Position numbers and translations under genes: made by a program
In this document: piece after piece, positions 18,562-25,347 of the stretch
How the letters are laid out: each line of letters opens with the position of its first letter
Numbering within the stretch: position 1 is the stretch's first letter
The notes under the pieces: generated by a model
What the model was told of the DNA's origin: nothing
The model's database searches: none
The model's input: the letters and a program-made list of their open reading frames with translations, nothing else
Source of the DNA: JAJZGK01 sp035538795
Lineage (GTDB): Bacteria > Pseudomonadota > Alphaproteobacteria > Rhodospirillales > Magnetospirillaceae
NCBI GenBank assembly: GCA_035538795.1
Contig: DATLJS010000052.1
Span: 1-64,000, forward strand
Length of the DNA stretch: 64,000 bases
Direction: 5' to 3'

Positions 18562-19130
18562 CCCTGATTCTCGCTTCCGCGTCTCCCCGGCGCCTTGATC
18601 TTTTGGCCCAGATCGGTCTTCGCCCCGACGTCGTCGACCCCGCCGACGTGGACGAGACGCCGGCCGATCGGGAATTGCCCGGTCCCCATGCCCTGCGTCT
18701 GGCGGAAGCCAAGGCCAGAACCGTGGCCGCCCGTCATCCCGGCGCCTTCGTGCTGGCCGCCGATACCGTCGTCGCCTGCGGCCGGCGCATTTTGCCCAAG
18801 GCGGAAACCGAGAAACAGGCGCGGTTTTGCCTGTCGCTGCTGGCGGGTCGACGCCATCGCGTGCTGGGCGGCGTCTGCGTGCTGGCTCCCGACGGGCGCA
18901 TGGCCAGCCGTCTGGTGACGACCACGGTGACCTTCAAGCCTTTGGACGCCGGCGAATACGACCGCTATATCGCCTGCGGGGAATGGCAGGGCAAGGCTGG
19001 CGGCTACGCCATCCAGGGATTGGCGGCCGTGTTCGTGCGCCAGCTTGCGGGCAGCTATTCCAACGTGGTTGGTTTGCCGTTGCACGAGACCTATGGGCTC
19101 CTGCGGGGCTTGGGCCATGCCGCCGGTTGA
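18558..19130 (+). CDS. maf: Maf-like nucleoside triphosphate pyrophosphatase
   Basis: A 190-residue Maf/YhdE-family pyrophosphatase that clears non-canonical or surplus nucleotides. The opening LILASASPRRLDLLAQIG, the VLAADTVVAC motif with catalytic Asp, and GKAGGYAIQGLAAVFV near the end are typical. The start is a GTG overlapping the infA stop. The end overlaps the start of the RNase E/G gene by 14 bp. The infA-maf-RNase-yacG order is conserved in alphaproteobacteria. Confidence 0.93.
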   Translation: MTLILASASPRRLDLLAQIGLRPDVVDPADVDETPADRELPGPHALRLAEAKARTVAARHPGAFVLAADTVVACGRRILPKAETEKQARFCLSLLAGRRHRVLGGVCVLAPDGRMASRLVTTTVTFKPLDAGEYDRYIACGEWQGKAGGYAIQGLAAVFVRQLAGSYSNVVGLPLHETYGLLRGLGHAAG

Positions 19131-20418
19131 CGGCCTGCTGATTCAGGCGTCGCCGGGGGAGCAGCGCATCGCCCTGTTGTCCGCCGGGCAGGTGGTGGAG
19201 TTCCGCATCGAACGCGGAGCCGCCGCGCCCGGCGATATTCTGCTGGGCCGGGTGGTCTCGCTGATCAGGCCGTTGGGGGCGGCCCTGGTGGAAATCGGCG
19301 AGCCTTTGCCCGGCTTTCTCAATCAGGCCAAGGATTTGTCGGAAGGCCAGAGCCTGCCGGTGCAGGTGACGGCCTCGGCTCGAGGAACCAAGGGGGCCGA
19401 ATTGAGCGCCGCCCCTTCGCTTCAGGGCGGTCTGCTGGCGTACAGCCCGTTCCGCCCCGGCTTCAGCCTGTCGCGGCGCATCGTCGCCGAAAAGGAGCGC
19501 GCCCGCCTGTCCGAGCTTCTGAAACCCCTGCGCCGCGAGGACGAGGGGCTGGTGGTCCGTACCCAGGCGGAGGGAGCGCCGGAGCAGGCGCTGCTGTTCG
19601 AATTGGAGGCTTTGCGCGGCCAGTGGCGCGATATCCGTGCCGCCATGGCCGTCGCCGCGGCGCCGGCCCCGTTGCGCGTGCCGTCGGCTTTGTCCCGTCT
19701 GTTGGGCGAGCATGCCGCCATCCGTCGCGTTACCGTCGACGACCGCGCCGCCCTGGCCGGCTTACGGGAGCAGTTCCCCGGCACGGATTTCCAGGCCGAC
19801 GCCTTTGCCGACGCCGCCGATCTTCTCGATCAAGCATTGGCTCCCCGCGTCGCCTTGCCGGGCGGCGGGGCGCTGGAAATCGGCACCGTGGCCGGCATTA
19901 CCGTCATCGACATTGACAGCGGTTCCGGCGCTCCGCTGGAGGCCAATCTGGCGGCGGTTCCCGAGATTGCCCGCCAACTGCGTCTGCGCGGTCTGTCCGG
20001 CCATATTCTGGTGGACGTCATCCCCATGCGGGAGCGCCGATCGCTGGCGCAGATTTCCGAGGCGTTGCGGCAAGCCGTCGTTGCCGATCCGACTCCGACC
20101 CAGGTGGTGGGGACGACGCCGCTGGGAATGGTCGAACTGACCCGCGAACGGCGCGGTTCCAGTCTGGCCGAATGCCTGATGGCGGATGCCTCGCCGCGGC
20201 TGTCCGACGACAGTTTGGGGCTGGAGGCCCTGGCGGCCCTTCTGCGCGAGGCCGGTGCGGCTCCCGGCCGCCGCCTGGCTCTGGCGGCGGCACCGGCCGT
20301 TGCCGCCACGCTGCGCCGTCGCCCGGCGGCCGTCGCCGAGACCGAACGGCGCCTGGGCCATGCCCTGAGCCTGCGCGACGATGCCGGCCTGGACGGTTGG
20401 CGCATCATCGAGGAATGA
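19117..20418 (+). CDS. Short RNase E/G family ribonuclease
   Basis: A 433-residue member of the RNase E/G family, shorter than RNase G (about 490) and without the long RNase E tail. An S1-like region covers about residues 33-100. The catalytic acidic residues are visible as Asp265 (TVIDIDSGSG) and Asp300 (ILVDVIPM), equivalent to Asp303 and Asp346 of E. coli RNase E. The CPxCxG zinc-link is missing, so the enzyme may not form the usual tetramer. It starts inside the end of maf and runs into yacG. It is a second-line RNA processing enzyme typical of this locus. Confidence 0.88.
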   Translation: MPPVDGLLIQASPGEQRIALLSAGQVVEFRIERGAAAPGDILLGRVVSLIRPLGAALVEIGEPLPGFLNQAKDLSEGQSLPVQVTASARGTKGAELSAAPSLQGGLLAYSPFRPGFSLSRRIVAEKERARLSELLKPLRREDEGLVVRTQAEGAPEQALLFELEALRGQWRDIRAAMAVAAAPAPLRVPSALSRLLGEHAAIRRVTVDDRAALAGLREQFPGTDFQADAFADAADLLDQALAPRVALPGGGALEIGTVAGITVIDIDSGSGAPLEANLAAVPEIARQLRLRGLSGHILVDVIPMRERRSLAQISEALRQAVVADPTPTQVVGTTPLGMVELTRERRGSSLAECLMADASPRLSDDSLGLEALAALLREAGAAPGRRLALAAAPAVAATLRRRPAAVAETERRLGHALSLRDDAGLDGWRIIEE

Positions 20419-20420
20419 AC

Positions 20421-20606
20421 ATGAGCAAATCGTCCGTCTGTCCCATTTGCGGCAAGCCCGCCCAGGAAAAACTCCGCCCCTTCTGCTCGCGCCGTTGCGC
20501 CGACGTCGACCTCGGCCGTTGGCTGGGAGAGGTCTATGTCGTGCCCGGCGACGAGACCCAACCCGTTGCCGGAACCGGGCTTTCCGGCACCGACGACGAA
20601 GAATGA
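20421..20606 (+). CDS. yacG: DNA gyrase inhibitor YacG
   Basis: A 61-residue zinc protein. The four zinc cysteines are in CPICGKP and PFCSRRC, followed by ADVDLGRWLGEVY, the family signature. YacG binds GyrB and inhibits gyrase in E. coli. The ATG at 20421 has AGGA at the right distance; an alternative ATG at 20415 overlaps the previous stop codon. Confidence 0.93.
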   Translation: MSKSSVCPICGKPAQEKLRPFCSRRCADVDLGRWLGEVYVVPGDETQPVAGTGLSGTDDEE

Positions 20607-20679
20607 CATTTTTTGATTCCGCCTATGGACAGAGCGAAAGAAGTTGTCTATAAGCAGCGTCCTCACCAAGGACGCCTGT

Positions 20680-20755
20680 GCCCAGGTAGCTCAGTTGGTA
20701 GAGCATGCGACTGAAAATCGCAGTGTCGCTGGTTCGATTCCGGCCCTGGGCACCA
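20680..20755 (+). tRNA. tRNA-Phe (GAA)
   Basis: A complete 76-nt tRNA with encoded CCA. The acceptor stem GCCCAGG pairs with CCTGGGC, the D arm has AGCTCAGTTGGTAGAGC, and the anticodon stem TGCGA/TCGCA encloses loop CTGAAAA with anticodon GAA. The T arm contains GGTTCGATTCC. Its 3' end is the integration site of the adjacent prophage remnant. Confidence 0.98.
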
Positions 20756-20758
20756 CTC
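20740..20758 (+). repeat. attL: 19-bp tRNA-Phe 3' end
   Basis: The sequence ccggccctgggcaccactc includes the T-stem 3' side, acceptor stem, CCA end and three further bases. An identical copy lies at 24291-24309. Duplication of a tRNA 3' end is the usual footprint of tyrosine-recombinase integration. Confidence 0.88.
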
Positions 20759-20840
20759 CTTCCATAAGTCCTTGGAAGAGAACAACTCCTTCAAAAGCAT
20801 AGGATATCAGCCTCCCCGGTGGTACAAAGGGGAGGTACAA

Positions 20841-21944
20841 ATGGTCCTAGCTATGAGCCGTCCCACTAAGCATCCGAAGACCGGGGTTTACCTCTTCCGC
20901 AAGGTCGTCCCCGAAGACCTCCGCGCCATCATCGGCAAGACGGAGGAAAAGCGTTCGCTCGGCACCAAAGACATGAGCGAGGCGAAAGTTCGTCATGCCG
21001 CTGTGGCCGCTGAGGTCGAGATGCGGTGGCGGGCGCTTCGCGCCAAGTCCGATCCGCTGTCAAAGCCCGAGCCTCTATCCCATCGGCAAATCGTGGCTCT
21101 GGCTGGTGAGGAGTACCGCTCAATCCTTGGCAGGATGCAGGATGATCCGGGTGAGGCGGACGTGTGGGGATTTGCCCTTCATGCTGGCCGTATACGGGGG
21201 GAAGAAAGCGAAGAGGCTCTAAGCGGGTCTATTGCTGACGCTCTGTTACTGCGAAAGGGCATCGCCACGGATGACGACAGCCGGGCAAGGCTGATCCGAG
21301 AATTGGCGAAGGCCCATCAACAGGTGGCTCAACTCCTCAAGCGGAACGCTGAGGGCGACTACCGCCCTGATCCAGATGCCGCCCGCTTCCCTGAACTGAA
21401 CTGTCGGGGCAGACAGATACGCAGACCTATTGCTTCCGTGAAACTTTTGCGGCGGAAAGGGGGGATGGGGGCCGGTCCTGGGGGTATCGTTGCCGGCATC
21501 AAACAGAAAACTTTGGATGCCGCCATTGACGCGGACGCAGTTGATGAAAACACCACCATGAAAAACATGACGGCCCAACAAGCCGCCACCCTATATCGTT
21601 ATCAGGTGGATTATTGTTTGGGGCGGGTCGGCGGCAGCGCCGCTTTGGACGGCGTGGGGGACAAGCAGGCCGCCGCCGCTCTTTGCGACACACTGTTCCA
21701 GTTCGGCGATAACGGCGGAGCCGATGTGATCAGGCAAGCGGTGGACGCCGTTACGAAGACGTCAAGCGTTGAAACGGGCCGGTTGGGCAAAACTTATTAT
21801 GAAAAATTCTGCCTGCTTGCCCAGAACCCGCAGACAAGGCAGGCACTGTCGGACGCATTGGCGGAACAGAGAGAAATTCGTGCAAGACATGTCAATGGCG
21901 ATGAGATTGATGTCAATCGCATTCAGCATTTCACTTTCAAGTAA
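20841..21944 (+). pseudogene. Chimera: tyrosine-integrase N-terminus fused to truncated GH108 endolysin
   Basis: An open 367-codon frame with a good ribosome site (GGGGAGG before ATG). Residues 1 to about 185 match the N-terminal part of DUF6538-type phage integrases (SRPTKHPKTGVYLFRKVVPE, then RSLGTKDMSEAKVRH), ending at the typical PDPDAARFPE linker. The catalytic R-H-R-Y domain is absent. Residues from about 200 instead resemble a GH108/PG_binding_3 muramidase: GIKQKTLDAA, MTAQQAATLYRYQVDY, and GDKQAAAALCDTLFQFGDNG. That domain has lost the N-terminal EGG motif with its catalytic Glu. The join keeps frame. Neither activity is expected. Confidence 0.65.
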
Positions 21945-21972
21945 TCGTCACTTTGCGAGGGGGGAGAGGGCG

Positions 21973-22590
21973 TCATCGGCGTGTGTCTAATCCAGGGATC
22001 ACAGGGTCCAAGCGGTTGATGCCTCTTCTTCCAACAACGACTTTCCATTCTTCGCCCACGTGCCGAAGAACAAGGCCTCGGAATGGCCCTTCTTCCGTTT
22101 CGCATTTCCCACCTCCGCATCGTCGGCTGGTGACAAGTATGCGCACATCGCCTGGCTTCCATTCCGAGACCAGTTCACGGCATTCGTCGTAAGTTGGGAT
22201 GTGGCATTGCAAGAATGGTGGGGGAATATCGGCCTTTGTCAGTACCTTGGCCGATTGGATGTGGTACTTTTCCATCTCTTGATGTTGGCGGGCGTATTTC
22301 TGGGAAATGCTGCCATCAAGCTTAATGCCAGTATCACTGGGTGGTGCCGTGACCGACATCGAATAGAAATCGTCTCGATACCGAACCAGCGAGGCCAGAT
22401 ACGTCTCCAGCGTGCAAAGCGGCGTCGAAAGATTGCCGATGCATTTGCTGGTGGTGGTGTCGTCATCTTGCGTCAGGACGCGCCAATAGCCTTTGGGGTC
22501 GGGCTTGGGCAGGTCGGGATTGGTCTTTTCCGCCCAAGCCGGAGTCGATATCAGCAGCGCGGCGGCAATCAAGCTCAGACGAAGACGCAT
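21973..22590 (-). CDS. Secreted hypothetical protein (island cargo)
   Basis: A 205-residue exported protein with a textbook signal peptide (MRLRLSLIAAALLISTPAWA). The mature part is Cys-containing (about six cysteines, including KCIGNLSTPLC and RRCGGGKC) and has GYWRVLTQDDDTTTSKC near its start. I do not recognise the family. It is transcribed against the flanking integrase remnant and looks intact, so it may be a lysogenic-conversion gene kept after the phage decayed. The start at 22590 is set by the signal peptide. Confidence 0.6.
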   Translation of the reverse strand: MRLRLSLIAAALLISTPAWAEKTNPDLPKPDPKGYWRVLTQDDDTTTSKCIGNLSTPLCTLETYLASLVRYRDDFYSMSVTAPPSDTGIKLDGSISQKYARQHQEMEKYHIQSAKVLTKADIPPPFLQCHIPTYDECRELVSEWKPGDVRILVTSRRCGGGKCETEEGPFRGLVLRHVGEEWKVVVGRRGINRLDPVIPGLDTRR

Positions 22591-22913
22591 GGTTTTTTCC
22601 ACAGGAAAGGGTGGCGGGAATGTACCATGCCCGCTTTTCCATTGGGAGTGGCGGGGGCATATGTCAAACGACAGCCGTTCCCACACATCTGTCGCAAGAT
22701 CAGGCTGGCACTATCCCCGTGACCGTCGATGGTCGATGAGCATTTCGACGAACCTTACCGACAGTTCCAGATCGGCTCAAATCGCAACGGCCTGAGTGTC
22801 CGGCCAAACGGGGGCCAGATCACTAGATGATTTTTGGAATTTTTTTCCCTATTCTCTCATTCCTCCATTTTTTGGTGGGGCTCCGCAAATCTAGCCCAGG
22901 AACGTGATAGGTT
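22591..22913. other. Intergenic region in the prophage remnant
   Basis: This 323-bp stretch has no gene I can support. It should hold the promoter of the secreted protein. A 34-codon open segment near 22734-22830 has no recognisable similarity, and a T-rich patch lies at 22827-22875. Confidence 0.4.
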
Positions 22914-23288
22914 TTATCTCTCCCCCACCGCCTGCATCAGCCTTTCTCGGACATAGGCGATATCGTCCGCTGCCCAGCCCAGCAATTCGCGGGCTGGGTA
23001 TTTGACGCGGGGGCCGTCTTTGGCGACGGCGTCGACCTCGCCCAGGTGGTGGACTTCGGCAAGGCGTCCCGTCCGGCCTGAATAGCCGATCTCGATGTCG
23101 CCGGGGGTAGCGGTCAGGGCGAGGCGGCGGATTTCACGCATCCCCTGAAGCATCTTGACTCTTTTTCTGATCTTGCCGGCGGCGGTGCGCTTGCGGGGCT
23201 CCCAGGGGGTGCCGTCGGGAGCGGTCTGGCGGGCGATGCAGCGCTGATTGCGTTTGCGCAGTTCGCGGCCAATGTCGCGTAAAAGCCT
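22914..23288 (-). pseudogene. Phage virion morphogenesis/tail completion protein (gpS-like), 5'-truncated
   Basis: About 124 codons resemble the P2 gpS / Mu gpG virion morphogenesis family: RLLRDIGRELRKRNQ, then APDGTPWEPRKR, KIRKRVKMLQGMR and a C-terminal PARELLGWAADDIAYVRERL. The N-terminal 20-25 residues of the family are missing. Upstream of about 23288 the same frame is only antisense to a portal gene fragment. So the gene was cut at its 5' end by a rearrangement. Confidence 0.7.
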
Positions 23289-23417
23289 TTTCCGTTCCGA
23301 CGCGTCTTTTTCCGCAACGAGATTGTCCCGCTCGAAGCCTCTTTCACGGCGATCAATGACTGGCTGGGTGAAGAGGTGGTCGCCTTCAACCCCTATGAGC
23401 CTATCGCCGCCGCCTGA
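23283..23417 (+). pseudogene. Phage portal protein, C-terminal fragment
   Basis: Reading from the TAA at 23280, 44 codons encode RRVFFRNEIVPLEAS, then INDWLGEEVV and FNPYEPIAAA before a stop. This matches the C-terminus of P2 gpQ-type portal proteins (F-x-N-E-I-x-P-L...IN-WLG-E-V-F-PY). The rest of the gene is gone. It faces the gpS-like fragment, and the two abut within a few bases. Confidence 0.7.
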
Positions 23418-23438
23418 TCGTCCCGCCTGCCAGCCTGG

Positions 23439-23471
23439 GCCGCTCCCTGAGAGGGGAAGCGGCCTTTTTTT
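23439..23471 (+). terminator. Terminator after the portal fragment
   Basis: Stem GCCGCT-CCC pairs with GGG-(GA)-AGCGGC and is followed by CTTTTTTT. It lies 21 bp after the portal stop, as expected for the end of a phage portal transcript that has outlived its gene. Confidence 0.75.
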
Positions 23472-23775
23472 GCCCGCCTGCACTCCTCACGGACACCCTG
23501 ATCGACCACCCGAAAACCGCCCGACAATCGCAGTCTCCCCCCCGCCACGCCTGCGCCTCAAATGGACCTCTTTTTTTGCACTGCCGAGACGGCCAAAAAC
23601 AGGCAGGCTGGCTGGCTTTTGTGAGGGTTTTGTGGCCGTTTCAATCTCTGCATTTATGGCCTCCGGCTCTGCAATCAAAATGTCGGGCAATAGGTGGTGC
23701 CGGCGGCCAACCTATTGAAGCGGCGGGTAGGCGTCGGAAAACGGTAATTAAGGTGATGCTTTCCGATATGCACCT

Positions 23776-23790
23776 ATAACCCGCTGATTT
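23776..23790 (+). repeat. Direct repeat copy 1, ATAACCC(G/A)CTGATTT
   Basis: The 15-bp sequence ATAACCCGCTGATTT recurs at 24259-24273 with one change (G to A). The two copies flank the AT-rich segment, and the second lies 18 bp before attR. They may be recombinase arm sites or the scar of a smaller insertion. Confidence 0.45.
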
Positions 23791-23799
23791 GTCATGATA

Positions 23800-23838
23800 A
23801 AAAAATTACCTCCAATAAGTAACCATAGGTAATTTTTT
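23800..23838. repeat. Perfect 12-bp inverted repeat in AT-rich DNA
   Basis: AAAAAATTACCT at 23800-23811 pairs perfectly with AGGTAATTTTTT at 23827-23838 around a 15-nt spacer. The GGTAAT/ATTACC core recurs nearby at about 23849, 23932 and 24001. A second dyad, AGTAAT-CTA-ATTACT, sits at about 23904-23918. It could be an operator array or a terminator. Confidence 0.7.
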
Positions 23839-24186
23839 AAATTCAAAAAGGTAATCGCATTGATTTTATTGATTATTTCATTTTTTAAAATGACCGCCTA
23901 AAATAGTAATCTAATTACTTAAATTTTTCCTAATAATTACCCTTAAGTATGCCGTGAAATGCATTCTCTTTCAATGCCATATGGCTGTTTTTTTGTTGAT
24001 GATTACCTATATTGCCGTTTTCCGATGGTCAAATTTTTTGGCAAATAACATCGTGCGCGCGTTTGACGTGGATATGCGCAATTGCCCGGAACCGTTTGGA
24101 ATTCCGAGGCTTTCACTGCGAAATAGCACGGCTATATGTCCTCTGCTGGCCGGCGTTGCCCCATAGGCGGCAGGCGATCCTAGAGC

Positions 24187-24265
24187 GGGTTATCGGTGGG
24201 ACACTTGTGCCCGGAAAGCATAGGTAAGCATGGCGGTGACAGTGTGTCCCACTTTCCCATAACCC
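24187..24265. repeat. Imperfect inverted repeat next to attR
   Basis: GGGTTATCGGTGGGACAC (24187-24204) is mirrored by GTGTCCC-ACTTTCCC-ATAACCC (24244-24265), with outer arms GGGTTAT/ATAACCC and inner arms GTGGGACAC/GTGTCCCAC. It lies 26 bp before the right att copy. Confidence 0.55.
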
Positions 24266-24290
24266 ACTGATTTTGCGCGATTGTGGCACC

Positions 24291-24309
24291 CCGGCCCTGG
24301 GCACCACTC
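24291..24309 (+). repeat. attR: second copy of the 19-bp tRNA-Phe 3' end
   Basis: Identical to 20740-20758 over 19 bases, with different flanks on both sides. The sequence to its right holds a terminator well placed to have followed the tRNA before insertion. Confidence 0.88.
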
Positions 24310-24313
24310 TAAA

Positions 24314-24346
24314 CCCCTGAAAGGTAGCGGTTTCGGGGGGCATTTT
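24314..24346 (+). terminator. Probable original terminator of tRNA-Phe
   Basis: CCCC-T-GAAA pairs with TTTC-GGGG around an 8-nt loop and is followed by GGCATTTT. It is now 3.5 kb from the tRNA because of the insertion. Confidence 0.55.
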
Positions 24347-24518
24347 GGCCCTTTGAAGGGACTTGCCGGCCGATCCATCGCATTCAATCTTTTTTAAAGA
24401 TTTACTGGTTATTATCTCGATCGTGGGGGGAAGGGGTGCCGTCGCCGCGGGATTTGGCGGTAGATGCGGCGCCTTCTCGGAATCCTTGAGAATAGTCGGC
24501 CCGGTGGGAGGGTGAGCG

Positions 24519-24854
24519 ATGTCGATAAGCAGCACATCCTTAAGCAGCGGTTTGCAGTCGCTGGATTATGCGTCGCTCTATCAGGCGCAGAATCAGACTT
24601 CGACTTCGACCGACGGCAGTACCGGCGATTTGGCCAGTCTGGTCAAGCCGGCGACGGTTTCTCTCGACGCCTCCAGCGCCACCACGGCGGCTTCCGACGC
24701 CCTGCAGCAGATTGCCCGCCCCTCAGACGTTTCGTTGAGCGCCGATGGTTTGTCGCAGCTTTCCGACTACATGGCCAACAAGACCAGCCTGGATTCCACC
24801 AGCGCGGTTCAGAGCGGCAACAGCTTCCTGCTGAAGCTGTTCGGCGGTTCATAA
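24519..24854 (+). CDS. Small hypothetical Ser/Ala/Leu-rich protein
   Basis: A 111-residue protein with no recognised domain. It is rich in Ser, Thr, Ala and Leu, lacks cysteine and has few charged residues (opening MSISSTSLSSGLQSLDYASL, ending NSFLLKLFGGS). This composition recalls secreted or flagellar/type I-exported small proteins, but that is only an impression. A clear ribosome site (GGGAGG) precedes the ATG. It lies 12 bp upstream of the Cys-cluster protein and probably shares its transcript. Confidence 0.6.
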   Translation: MSISSTSLSSGLQSLDYASLYQAQNQTSTSTDGSTGDLASLVKPATVSLDASSATTAASDALQQIARPSDVSLSADGLSQLSDYMANKTSLDSTSAVQSGNSFLLKLFGGS

Positions 24855-24866
24855 GAGATAAAGACA

Positions 24867-25289
24867 ATGGCCGATAGTCCGCGCGGCTGCGGCCCCTGCA
24901 CCATTTGCTGCCAGTTTTTCGCCGTGCCGGAAACCGGCAAGCCCACCGGCCGCTGGTGCCCCGAATGCACCGATGACGGCTGCTCCATCCATCTCACCCG
25001 CCCGCAATCCTGCCGAAACTTCGAATGTTTCTGGCTGATGGACGACAGTTTTCCCGACGATTTGCGTCCGGATCTGTGCGGCGTGGTGGTGTCTTTCAAC
25101 GAAGATCATGATAGCGCCGTGGTTCATGTCGATCCGGAACGCCCGGACGCTTTGGTGGAAACGCCGGGACTTGAACTGATGCAGTCGCTGACGGCGGCCT
25201 TCGATCCCGTCTTCGTCGTCTGCGGCGACGATCGGATGATGATCCGCCGTGACGGCGGCGCAACCACCTTATCTCCAGAAAGCCGTTGA
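24867..25289 (+). CDS. YkgJ-type cysteine cluster protein
   Basis: A 140-residue protein of the CxxCxxCC (YkgJ) family, thought to bind zinc or an iron-sulfur centre. The signature CGPCTICCQFF at residues 8-18 is followed by further cysteines in WCPECTDDGCSIH and SCRNFEC. Function in the family is unknown. The gene lies 58 bp before the large coiled-coil gene. Confidence 0.82.
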   Translation: MADSPRGCGPCTICCQFFAVPETGKPTGRWCPECTDDGCSIHLTRPQSCRNFECFWLMDDSFPDDLRPDLCGVVVSFNEDHDSAVVHVDPERPDALVETPGLELMQSLTAAFDPVFVVCGDDRMMIRRDGGATTLSPESR

Positions 25290-25347
25290 CCTTGCCCGTC
25301 TTTGTGGCAACGTCACGGCGGGGAAATCTTTCCAGATCGGATGTGCC

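Larger units (their letters stand above)
20740..24309 (+). mobile_element. Decayed prophage/integrative element at tRNA-Phe
   Basis: A 3.57-kb island bounded by 19-bp direct repeats of the tRNA-Phe 3' end. Next to the tRNA is an integrase remnant fused to an endolysin-like domain. Further in are a secreted protein, a tail-completion (gpS-like) fragment and a portal C-terminal fragment. Then comes a strongly AT-rich segment. No intact structural, replication or integrase gene remains, so it cannot excise on its own. Phage type is inferred as P2-like from the portal and gpS pieces. Confidence 0.82.
23484..24518. other. Gene-poor, partly AT-rich region at the right end of the island
   Basis: This 1-kb stretch has no coding sequence I can support. 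The part 23790-24060 is strikingly AT-rich against a GC-rich chromosome and is full of GGTAAT/ATTACC motifs and inverted repeats. Then come a long imperfect inverted repeat (24187-24265), the right att copy (24291-24309), the original tRNA-Phe terminator (24314-24346) and ordinary chromosomal sequence before the next gene. Confidence 0.7.

Noticed and set aside
23487..23690. 67-codon minus-strand frame after the portal fragment
   Set aside because: No start context or similarity; lies in decayed phage DNA.
23790..24060. CRISPR array
   Set aside because: The repeated motif is only 5-6 bp, spacing is irregular and there are no cas genes.
23954..24166. 70-codon hydrophobic frame in the AT-rich region
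   Set aside because: Starts inside the AT-rich repeat segment, no ribosome site, no recognisable family.
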